A stretch of DNA of 5,086 nucleotides from CAYYBZ01 sp964470285 [NCBI: uncultured Oligoflexia bacterium] (GCA_964470285.1 CAYYBZ010000189.1:1-5086); one strand, 5' to 3'; shown: positions 1-5,086, counted from the stretch's first letter. Notes: generated by a model not told the origin, from the sequence alone. Numbers and translations are program-made.

Positions 1-2
1 TT

Positions 3-140
3 TTGAATTATTTTTAAGGACTAATGCAGCATAGAAACGGTGATCTTAATGATGCGTTAGAATCTTTCACTTAGGTGTTAAAGGCTATAGGGGATGATAG
101 ACTCGTATACGAGAGTCGAGGTTTAGTATATTAAGAAATG
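3..140 (+). pseudogene. TPR-repeat fragment interrupted by TAA, TAG and TAA
   Basis: Reading from base 3 in the frame that enters the ATG at 138 gives a tetratricopeptide pattern. It includes GDLNDALESF (bases 39-68) and, later, YESRGLVY (108-131) followed by a stop and then Glu-Met. The TPR consensus positions are filled: Gly8, Gly15, Ala20 and Phe24 of one repeat, then Tyr4, Gly8 and Tyr11 of the next at the correct 34-residue spacing. The frame holds for 46 codons without an indel, but carries TAA (15-17), TAG (72-74) and TAA (132-134). Each would suit Gln, which can mean decay from CAA/CAG or a code in which TAA/TAG specify Gln, as in ciliate nuclei. No bacterial start or RBS is visible and the left end is outside the window. 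The TPR pattern ends abruptly at the start codon of the protease gene. It cannot be translated in the standard code. I am fairly sure of the TPR resemblance and unsure of its origin. Confidence 0.55.
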
Positions 141-2696
141 AAAACAATAAGATACAGAGTATTTAAGGTAATTTTTATATTTTTAATATCCTTCTGCTTT
201 AATTTTTCAGTTTACCTGCCGAATGCACATGCTGAATTCAGCACTTTTGACAAAATAAAGATGTGGCTGACCCTGGAAGCTGTAAACGTAACTCTGAGGA
301 TTAAGAATATATTTAATCCTCCGATAGAAGTTGATGCGTCGATAATTCAGGAAAGGGCAAAAATTGTAGAAAAACTCGAAGAGTTACATCAGGTAAGCAT
401 AGTCGGTGACGGTACCATTTTTACAAAATCATTTACGGCTTACCTTTATTACTCGTTCTCGATTATAGAGCCAAAAAAGAAAATTTATTTGTATTCTGAT
501 GAAGAAAATGAGGGCGCGCAGCTTGTAAGGGCGGTTGAAGGTCAAAACCATATCAAACTTTATTTCAGCTCAAATGCCCCGAACATGGCGGCAAACGTTA
601 ATCTGGATAAACTGATAAATTCCATTGATGCTATACCCGCTACCGATAAATTGAATCTTACTTTTGAATACAACAATCACCTTTTTGAGCAGCTCTGCGA
701 AATAATGCTGGATTATGATGGCCTTAAGAACCTTATCTGGGAACGTTATTCTATCGCAGTTACTCCGGACACAGCCGATCCTCAAATAGATGATTTAACG
801 GATTTCAGCGCATTTGAGCTTAATCTTCTATTAAAAAATCTCGAAGACTTACCGGAACATTTTTTCGGTGATAACGGAATTAAGCTTAAGCGTATCGTAA
901 GGGTTAAGTCCGGCCATATTTTAAGAGATGAAAAAAATCAAAGAATAACAAGCGCTCAATACATAAAATCATCCCACACCATTGTAATTACAGATGACAC
1001 TTTCGAACATACGGTCTTTGAAGCGGAAAACACTTTTCTTCACGAAGTCGGGCATGCTGTCTGGGAAACTATTTCCGGTGTTTTAAAAGATGAATATCTT
1101 GATATGGGATGGAAATATAATTACCAGCTCGGCCGCTATTTGCGGAAAGGCTGGGTTAAATTTATATCATCATACTCAACCTATACAGGTGAAGATAATT
1201 ACCCGGGGGAAGATTTTCCCGAGCATTTCGCCGCATATATAAACAACAGAGAGAAGCTTGAGTCTCAAAATTGCAGACGCTTTGCATGGTTAAGAGATAA
1301 CATATTTATAAACACCGAATACTTCACAGATTCGGCTGAAAATCTAAAACTATTCATACCGTCAAATCTTGAGGATGTCAAAGGTCCCTTTATTAAAGGA
1401 CAGCTTGAAAAATCCGTTTCAGCAACCTTTAAAAATACAGACTCTTTATATTTTGAAATAACTGTAGACGTAAAAAATCTCCATGATGACCTTTCAGGCA
1501 TAAAAAATATTTCTTTAGAGCTGGAAACCGCGCAAAGCTGGCTTGACGGATACTACTCAACAACGGTTCCTTCGGAAAATTTGATAGACAGCCTAACTGG
1601 GCATTATAGATTTACCAAAAAGGTACATAAATCAAATTTCTTTCCAGACAGCACGCATAAATTCAAACATATATGGGTTGAAGACAAAACAGGCAATTAC
1701 TCACATATTGATTTATCAAAGATACCGGGTTTAAAACTTCCGGGCACTTTCAAAAAAGAGACAATGAATTCAAGAAGGGATTTGCATGAATTTTCCGATC
1801 CGGCTACGTTTTCTAAAATCGATATTCAAAAGTTCTCACTGCCAAACGGGAAAGAGGCTTATCAAATAACACTGCCCCTTCCTGAAGATAAAGATCTGGC
1901 ACAGCTAAGTGTATCATGGGAATACTCAGATACAAAAAAACATAAACATGCGGACGCAGGTACACACAACATATCAAAGTACGAACGTATTTCTAAAGAT
2001 CATGATAAAAATGTAAGATTTAACATTGCATTTCCCTCAAATATTCCGTCAACAGAAATGATTTATCTTTCAAGCATAGATTTAACCTATGCAAGAACCG
2101 ATCTATTCATTGAAGAAAGACTTTCTTTTGCCGCACCCGATAGCCTTGAAAACTTATCTGTTATTGTAAACCGGAACTCAAGATTTGCCGATTCCACACA
2201 ACCTTCAATCAATGTTAATGATATTAATTTAAGCTTAATCGATCATCGTGCAAACACAAACTCAAACGGAGGGTCAAAGAGCGTGATTGTTAAAGTTCCG
2301 TTAAGCGGTGTGGAAAAAAAAGGGAAAATAAAAATAGGTTTAAGATCTCCCAGGGGTAGAACATATTACAAATCTGTTCACGGCAGCGCGACCGGTAAAA
2401 ATTCAAACGGTGAAAAAATTTATGAACTCACAATAGATCTTCCGAATTTCAATGAAGAAGGGACATATATTCTTACTGAAGTAAGCGCCGAAGAAAAATT
2501 CAACGAACCTTTTGATCTTCCCGGTTATGTAAAAATGCTAAATTCCGGTATCGGATCTGTAAACAAGCAGGATATCAGACTGTCTCAGAGAAAGATAAGA
2601 AAGACCATAACAATCGATTTATCAAAAATCGAACTTGAAGATTCGAAAGATAAAATTTCACTTAATGCTAATCCGGATATAAATGAATTACCCTGA
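138..2696 (+). CDS. Secreted ATLF/M34-like zinc metalloprotease with C-terminal Ig-like domains
   Basis: The 852-residue product begins with a Sec signal peptide: basic residues to about 10, a hydrophobic core, and an AHA site with likely cleavage after residue 32. Residues about 33-215 are unassigned. The catalytic region, about 215-400, has HEVGH (302-306), which supplies two zinc-ligand histidines and the general base Glu303. The segment YPGEDFPEHFAAY (355-367) places Tyr355 exactly seven residues before Glu362. In anthrax lethal factor and the Pro-Pro endopeptidases, a Tyr seven residues before the third zinc ligand Glu assists catalysis, so this is a gluzincin of the ATLF-like type. Residues about 413-535 form an Ig-like beta-sandwich ending in D516-K-T-G-N520; two more beta-rich modules follow (about 555-690 and 695-800, the latter with GTYILTEVSA near 775). 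ATG at 138 is chosen because it gives a complete signal peptide, although no good Shine-Dalgarno site precedes it. It ends at TGA and no terminator hairpin is evident. The substrate is unknown. An M4-type protease is less likely because the H306-to-E362 gap of 56 is far longer than in thermolysin. Confidence 0.85.
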   Translation: MKTIRYRVFKVIFIFLISFCFNFSVYLPNAHAEFSTFDKIKMWLTLEAVNVTLRIKNIFNPPIEVDASIIQERAKIVEKLEELHQVSIVGDGTIFTKSFTAYLYYSFSIIEPKKKIYLYSDEENEGAQLVRAVEGQNHIKLYFSSNAPNMAANVNLDKLINSIDAIPATDKLNLTFEYNNHLFEQLCEIMLDYDGLKNLIWERYSIAVTPDTADPQIDDLTDFSAFELNLLLKNLEDLPEHFFGDNGIKLKRIVRVKSGHILRDEKNQRITSAQYIKSSHTIVITDDTFEHTVFEAENTFLHEVGHAVWETISGVLKDEYLDMGWKYNYQLGRYLRKGWVKFISSYSTYTGEDNYPGEDFPEHFAAYINNREKLESQNCRRFAWLRDNIFINTEYFTDSAENLKLFIPSNLEDVKGPFIKGQLEKSVSATFKNTDSLYFEITVDVKNLHDDLSGIKNISLELETAQSWLDGYYSTTVPSENLIDSLTGHYRFTKKVHKSNFFPDSTHKFKHIWVEDKTGNYSHIDLSKIPGLKLPGTFKKETMNSRRDLHEFSDPATFSKIDIQKFSLPNGKEAYQITLPLPEDKDLAQLSVSWEYSDTKKHKHADAGTHNISKYERISKDHDKNVRFNIAFPSNIPSTEMIYLSSIDLTYARTDLFIEERLSFAAPDSLENLSVIVNRNSRFADSTQPSINVNDINLSLIDHRANTNSNGGSKSVIVKVPLSGVEKKGKIKIGLRSPRGRTYYKSVHGSATGKNSNGEKIYELTIDLPNFNEEGTYILTEVSAEEKFNEPFDLPGYVKMLNSGIGSVNKQDIRLSQRKIRKTITIDLSKIELEDSKDKISLNANPDINELP

Positions 2697-2739
2697 AATT
2701 AGTTCTATAAAGTCCCGATATTCCTATCTAAAATCAACC

Positions 2740-2768
2740 TTGACAATTATTGCTGTGCGTTATATAAA
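2740..2768 (+). promoter_or_regulatory. Near-consensus sigma70 promoter
   Basis: TTGACA at 2740-2745 matches the -35 consensus at all six positions. A 17-base spacer separates it from TATAAA at 2763-2768, five of six to the -10 consensus. Transcription would begin near 2775 and run rightward. It lies downstream of the protease gene and points into the 3' end of the opposite-strand lipoprotein gene, so its only sense target in the window is the small reading frame at 2814. It is the best promoter-like sequence I found in the window, though in AT-rich DNA a chance match cannot be excluded. Confidence 0.55.
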
Positions 2769-2813
2769 AATTTAGAACTTTTTTATTTAGGCAATTAATT
2801 GGGGTAAGCTTAA

Positions 2814-2894
2814 GTGCCTGAAATCACATTTAAATGGTTCATACTTTTAACTTTAGTTTCAACGCTTTTGGTGTTTCTTCCTTTTATTGTTTGA
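2814..2894 (+). CDS. Possible 26-residue single-pass membrane microprotein
   Basis: A GTG start at 2814 opens a 26-codon frame ending at TGA (2892-2894). The product has a short polar head (M-P-E-I-T-F-K) followed by one uninterrupted hydrophobic helix, W8 to V26, rich in Leu, Val, Phe and Ile, with no charged residue after Lys7. This is the size and build of bacterial small membrane proteins of the KdpF/CydX kind, but I recognise no specific family. GGGG at 2801-2804, nine bases before the start, is a weak ribosome-binding candidate. The frame sits about 40 bases downstream of the near-consensus promoter at 2740-2768, which is the main reason to take it seriously. There is an in-frame TAA directly before the GTG, so no longer start exists. 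Alternatives are the leftover N-terminal helix of a lost membrane protein, or a chance frame in T-rich DNA. Confidence 0.3.
   Translation: MPEITFKWFILLTLVSTLLVFLPFIV
2820..2836 (+). repeat. 17-bp direct repeat, left copy
   Basis: GAAATCACATTTAAATG here recurs at 3945-3961 in the same orientation with one mismatch (T to C at the tenth base). The two copies flank the lipoprotein gene. This copy overlaps the possible microprotein frame and contains the palindrome CATTTAAATG. Confidence 0.35.
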
Positions 2895-2932
2895 TTTCTT
2901 CTATTTCTATCCCATCAAATATTTTATTAAAA

Positions 2933-3766
2933 CTACTCGTAATACCCTTCAACCGTCATTGTATATCTGTAATCAAAGTCTATATGGTAGAAATGTGAAT
3001 TCCCTACTCTGTCATAGAATGTGAACAGATGAAATCTGGTATCAAAACCGTTTTTCATGCTTGTGTAATTTACATCGGCTGAATGTTCCTGCTGCTGCCT
3101 AACTCCGGTAATGAACGAAGGTTTTGTTGCATCAATTCCTTCAATATTCAATTTTAAGGGTATAAACGCCGGATAATGCCAGATGATATTTCTGGTTTTT
3201 TCGCCTTCCGGAGTAACCTTGACAAGAGCTCTGTGCCTGAAACCCTCGTCACAGTTGATATGCTCTCCGGGCCATCCTCCGACATGTCCGCCGCCTGAAA
3301 CATCGCCGATATGGGTTGCGTATGACTCTATCCTTAATTGATCTCCTACTATAACCATGTATTCTTTATGATCGAGACAGACTTCAACGTCAATTTTGAC
3401 CATTTCAGTATCGGTTATTGTCCTGATGCAATCACTTAAATCAAAATCTGAATCATGACCTATCGGAATAAATTCTCCCTCCTCAAGACATTTCGGATCA
3501 AAGTAATCGTCGTCGTCATCGTCATCGTCGTCATCAGTATCGCAGCCTTTATTGGCATTAAATGGATCAGGATCTCTTTTATCAGGACATCCGTCATTAT
3601 CATCATCTTCATCGTCCTTATTTGGAATTCCGTCCTTATCAAAGTCATCATCCGGTCCGGTACCGAATGAGAATTCATCGCTTGATCTTCCGCATTGAGT
3701 AAGAAATGTCAGCGAGAAGGAACAAAAAAGAATAATAAATATAATTCCAAGGCGTCTAATTTTCAT
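2933..3766 (-). CDS. Probable lipoprotein with TSP3-like Ca2+-binding repeats and a poly-Asp tract
   Basis: The 277-residue product starts at ATG 3766, six bases after AAAGGAG (3779-3773 on the minus strand). An N-terminal basic and hydrophobic stretch ends at LTQC25, which looks like a lipobox although Gln at -1 is atypical. If it is processed, Cys25 would anchor the protein to a membrane. Residues about 39-69 carry thrombospondin type 3-like repeats, D-x-D-x-D-G followed by Asp pairs and a Cys-Pro: DFDKDGIPNKDD, then DNDGCPDKRDPDPF. Such repeats bind Ca2+ in their known families. Asp78-Asp87 is an unbroken run of ten aspartates. Six further cysteines (60, 75, 93, 113, 130, 172) could form three disulfides. 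A Gly/His stretch lies at 158-169 (GGGHVGGWPGEH). The C-terminus, ending after D252-R-V-G-N256, resembles the last strands of an Ig-like domain. The globular part is not recognised. It is convergent with the protease gene and monocistronic within the window. No clear promoter or terminator was found. Confidence 0.8.
   Translation of the reverse strand: MKIRRLGIIFIILFCSFSLTFLTQCGRSSDEFSFGTGPDDDFDKDGIPNKDDEDDDNDGCPDKRDPDPFNANKGCDTDDDDDDDDDDYFDPKCLEEGEFIPIGHDSDFDLSDCIRTITDTEMVKIDVEVCLDHKEYMVIVGDQLRIESYATHIGDVSGGGHVGGWPGEHINCDEGFRHRALVKVTPEGEKTRNIIWHYPAFIPLKLNIEGIDATKPSFITGVRQQQEHSADVNYTSMKNGFDTRFHLFTFYDRVGNSHFYHIDFDYRYTMTVEGYYE
3506..3535 (-). repeat. (GAY)10 trinucleotide tract encoding ten aspartates
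   Basis: On the minus strand ten consecutive Asp codons, a mixture of GAC and GAT, form an imperfect trinucleotide microsatellite inside the lipoprotein gene. Length changes by whole codons would lengthen or shorten the acidic spacer between the TSP3-like repeats and the Cys-rich part without shifting the frame. Confidence 0.8.
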
Positions 3767-3772
3767 GATTCA

Positions 3773-3779
3773 CTCCTTT
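3773..3779 (-). promoter_or_regulatory. Ribosome binding site of the lipoprotein gene
   Basis: AAAGGAG on the minus strand lies six bases before the ATG at 3766 and fixes that start codon. The same type of site precedes the two rightmost starts but is missing at the protease gene. Confidence 0.8.
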
Positions 3780-3944
3780 ATCAGTTAAATTCACCTCTAT
3801 ATGTTATATCTAGCAAAAACTATGCCTTTGCAGATCACGCTGATATTATTGCCTTTTTATTGATTAAAAGAATACCTTCCTGGTAAAAATTGCGTAATTA
3901 TGCTCAATTCTTGCACTAGTTAAAATGCGAATTGTTACTAATTC

Positions 3945-3961
3945 GAAATCACACTTAAATG
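3945..3961 (+). repeat. 17-bp direct repeat, right copy
   Basis: GAAATCACACTTAAATG matches 2820-2836 at 16 of 17 bases in the same orientation, on the other side of the lipoprotein gene. No transposase or target-site duplication is seen with it. Confidence 0.35.
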
Positions 3962-4073
3962 TATATTTTACTTATTTCAGCAATATTCTCAGATTGTTAC
4001 AAGATTTCTTATCTATTCTTAAAATTATTTTTCTTGTATGAACACAAGTTTTGATTTCTTATTAAAATTTAAA

Positions 4074-4079
4074 AAGGAG
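4074..4079 (+). promoter_or_regulatory. Ribosome binding site before the MscS remnant
   Basis: AAGGAG lies seven bases before ATG 4087, which is ideal spacing. The ATG frame, however, ends after nine codons at TAG (4114-4116), while the conserved MscS coding runs in another frame. Confidence 0.6.
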
Positions 4080-4094
4080 TAAGGCGATGATATT

Positions 4095-4101
4095 AAAAAA
4101 G
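4095..4101 (+). other. A AAA AAG slippery heptamer, in phase with ATG 4087
   Basis: Reading from ATG 4087 the codons are ATG ATA TTA AAA AAG, so the heptamer A AAA AAG is in the X XXY YYZ phase needed for -1 ribosomal frameshifting, as at E. coli dnaX. After slipping back one base the next codon is GCC at 4101, exactly the MscS frame. The same outcome would follow from one extra A in the six-A run through transcriptional slippage or a read error. The RBS 16 bases upstream could act as the internal stimulator seen in some such sites; no downstream hairpin is obvious. Confidence 0.4.
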
Positions 4102-4373
4102 CCAAAGATATTATAGGAAAGATTCTTTCTGAAAATTCAAAATGTCTTAAGGATCCCGCCTGGACAATAGGAGTGCTTGAGCTTGGTGATTCATCCGTTA
4201 ACCTTGCTGTAAGGCCCTGGGTTAAAACTGCCGAGTACTGGGACGCCTACTTTGATATTCATGAAAAGATTAAGATTGCATTCGATAAGGAAGGAATTAC
4301 AATACCCTACCCGCAGACCGATGTTCATTTTTATCCGACAACCACTGCAGGAAAATCAGATTCATTAGGAAAA

Positions 4374-4379
4374 AAGGAG
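4374..4379 (+). promoter_or_regulatory. Ribosome binding site of the DUF481 gene
   Basis: AAGGAG lies eight bases before ATG 4388, inside the end of the MscS frame. It supports ATG 4388 as the start and would allow independent initiation even if the upstream frame is untranslated. Confidence 0.8.
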
Positions 4380-4387
4380 ATTACTCA

Positions 4388-5086
4388 ATGAAACGCTTAC
4401 TTGTTTTTATTATTTTATTTACAATTGCTGCACTGCCCGTTTTTGCGCAGGATGATGAAGCAAGCAGTCCCTGGGGGCATGAAAGCGAACTTGGTATAGC
4501 ACTTACCGGCGGAAATTCAGATTCAAAAACGATAAGCTTTAAACAGCTCACATCTTACACGTTCGGTAAAAACATCATTAAACTTAACGGTCTTTTTCTG
4601 TGGACAAGAAGCGGCGGTACAGATACGGCAAGAAACTGGATGGCCGGTCTAAGATATGAAAGAATTCTTACTGAGATTATTTCGGTTTTTATCGGTCACA
4701 GCTGGGAAGGAGATAAATTTGCCGGTTATGATTACAGGGCCAATGTTGATGCAGGCGGAAAATTCTACATTGTAAAAGGAGATAAGAAAAAGAACTATCT
4801 CTTCAATGAAACAGGTTACAGATATTCTTACGAGGACCGAGTTGCAGGAGTTACACCCGACACATTAAACATTCATTATATAAGAGTTTATTTCGAGGCT
4901 GCAAAATCAATCACAGCAATTCTGTTTTTAAAAGCGTGGACAGAGATGCTTCCGGATATGACGGATAAAGATAATTTTCAGTTTAACTTTGAACCGTCAT
5001 TAAACGTGATTCTCTCCAAATATTTTTCACTCAAACTCGGTTACCTGGGTAAATTTGATAACGTACCCGCTCAGGCAGGACTTAAA
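4388..5086 (+). CDS. DUF481 (YdiY-like) outer-membrane beta-barrel protein, 3' end outside the window
   Basis: The frame is open from ATG 4388 to the window edge, 233 codons. The N-terminus is a Sec signal peptide with probable cleavage after VFA20, leaving QDDEAS. The mature part starts with W29GHESELGIALTGGNSDSK, the N-terminal signature of the DUF481/YdiY family: a Trp, then an alternating strand and a T-G-N-S-D motif. Alternating polar and hydrophobic strands with aromatic girdles follow, for example FSLKLGYLGKFDN near the end, as expected for an outer-membrane barrel. Family members are usually about 250 residues, so only a short C-terminal strand should be missing. E. coli YdiY is described as acid- or salt-induced; the family's exact function is unknown. 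The start overlaps the MscS stop as ATGA and has a good RBS, so translational coupling to the former channel gene is likely. Pairing with MscS would suit an osmotic or envelope-stress role, which is inference. Confidence 0.85.
   Translation, partial: MKRLLVFIILFTIAALPVFAQDDEASSPWGHESELGIALTGGNSDSKTISFKQLTSYTFGKNIIKLNGLFLWTRSGGTDTARNWMAGLRYERILTEIISVFIGHSWEGDKFAGYDYRANVDAGGKFYIVKGDKKKNYLFNETGYRYSYEDRVAGVTPDTLNIHYIRVYFEAAKSITAILFLKAWTEMLPDMTDKDNFQFNFEPSLNVILSKYFSLKLGYLGKFDNVPAQAGLK

Larger units (their letters stand above)
3767..4082. other. AT-rich intergenic spacer, no gene seen
   Basis: These 316 bases separate the divergent starts of the lipoprotein gene and the MscS/DUF481 pair, so they should hold promoters for both. 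I find no convincing -35/-10 pair in either direction. The right copy of a 17-bp direct repeat lies at 3945-3961. A short inverted repeat, CTTGT (4033-4037) and ACAAG (4044-4048) followed by TTTT, could be an operator or a feeble terminator. No MscS-like sequence can be read upstream of 4083 in any forward frame, so the missing part of that channel gene is not merely frameshifted here. Confidence 0.5.
4083..4391 (+). pseudogene. C-terminal cytoplasmic domain of an MscS-family mechanosensitive channel, 5' part missing
   Basis: From 4083 the frame reads GDDIKKAKDIIGKILSE, then LELGDSSVNLAVRPWVKTA, and ends its conserved part with GITIPYPQTDVHFY before TGA 4389-4391. These are the typical last ~90 residues of MscS channels: the alpha/beta end of the cytoplasmic vestibule, including the family's final I-P-x-P-Q-x-D-V-H motif. 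The pore helix, other membrane helices and most of the beta domain are absent. TAA (4080-4082) directly precedes the homology, where the family usually has an aromatic residue such as Tyr (TAT/TAC). Standard in-frame translation could begin only at a poorly supported GTG at 4173, giving 72 residues. A good RBS and ATG (4087) lie in another frame. A -1 shift at A AAA AAG (4095-4101) would join them into a 101-residue product. The stop overlaps the DUF481 start (ATGA). I judge it an internally deleted channel gene; a stand-alone domain made by frameshifting, or a sequencing error in the A run, remain possible. Confidence 0.7.

Noticed and set aside
102-113. Perfect 12-bp palindrome CTCGTATACGAG
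   Set aside because: It lies within the TPR-like coding stretch, lacks a T-run and has a single copy, so it is probably chance; an operator cannot be excluded.
570-1501. Two minus-strand frames (570-785, 1265-1501) inside the protease gene
   Set aside because: They are antisense shadows of well-supported coding, without RBS or family resemblance.
2681-2780. Roughly 30-codon frame starting inside the end of the protease gene (M-N-Y-P-E-I)
   Set aside because: It has no RBS, overlaps the protease terminus and shows no hydrophobic or conserved pattern.
3455-3678. Open frames of about 70 codons on both strands across the Asp-codon tract
   Set aside because: They are other-frame readings of the GAY repeat in the lipoprotein gene; their Ile/Val or Met/Thr composition is produced by the repeat itself.
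3695-3886. 63-codon forward frame across the lipoprotein start
   Set aside because: It lies antisense to the signal peptide coding, has no RBS and shows no recognisable protein features.
3881-3895. Sigma54-like TGGTAAAAATTGCG
   Set aside because: The GG and GC doublets are two bases too close for the -24/-12 spacing.
4033-4052. Terminator-like CTTGT/ACAAG hairpin followed by TTTT
   Set aside because: The stem is only five base pairs with few G-C pairs, and it sits just ahead of an RBS with no gene ending before it.
4038-4082. ATG at 4038 in the MscS frame as the true start of a longer gene
   Set aside because: The frame is closed by TAA at 4080-4082 and the 14 residues before it do not resemble MscS.

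Overview
The window reads as AT-rich DNA from a Gram-negative (diderm) bacterium. Three coding starts have AAGGAG/AAAGGAG-type Shine-Dalgarno sites, one gene pair overlaps by ATGA, and the proteins carry Sec signal peptides, a probable lipoprotein signal and an outer-membrane beta-barrel family (DUF481). Secreted proteins with Ig-like modules and Asp-rich thrombospondin type 3 (TSP3) repeats would suit a deltaproteobacterium-like or related lineage, but the sequence does not fix the taxon. Nearly everything encoded here is exported or envelope-associated.

Layout. (1) 3-140: a continuous tetratricopeptide-repeat (TPR) reading frame interrupted only by TAA, TAG and TAA. All three fit the TPR pattern if read as glutamine. 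It stops at the start codon of the next gene, which has no Shine-Dalgarno site. This is either a decayed TPR gene or foreign (ciliate-code-like or chimeric) DNA. (2) 138-2696 (+): an 852-residue secreted protein with an HEVGH zinc motif and a Tyr-x6-Glu motif placed as in anthrax lethal factor-like (ATLF) gluzincin proteases, followed by about three beta-sandwich modules. (3) 2697-2932: a convergent spacer with a near-consensus sigma70 promoter (TTGACA, 17 nt, TATAAA) and a possible 26-residue single-helix membrane microprotein. Transcription from it would run antisense into the next gene. (4) 2933-3766 (-): a probable lipoprotein with TSP3-like calcium-binding repeats, a run of ten aspartates and a C-terminal Ig-like end. 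(5) 3767-4082: AT-rich spacer. (6) 4083-4391 (+): the C-terminal domain of an MscS mechanosensitive channel lacking its membrane part. A well-placed RBS and ATG precede it in the wrong frame, and an in-phase A AAA AAG heptamer could restore the frame. (7) 4388-5086 (+): a DUF481 outer-membrane protein, cut by the window edge and overlapping the MscS stop by ATGA.

How they fit together. The MscS remnant and DUF481 gene look like the tail of an osmotic or envelope operon whose channel gene has lost its 5' part. The protease and lipoprotein genes are convergent and both end in, or contain, a D-x-x-G-N beta-sandwich motif, suggesting a common cell-surface setting; a functional link is only inference. 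No phage, transposase, CRISPR, tRNA or rRNA signal was seen.
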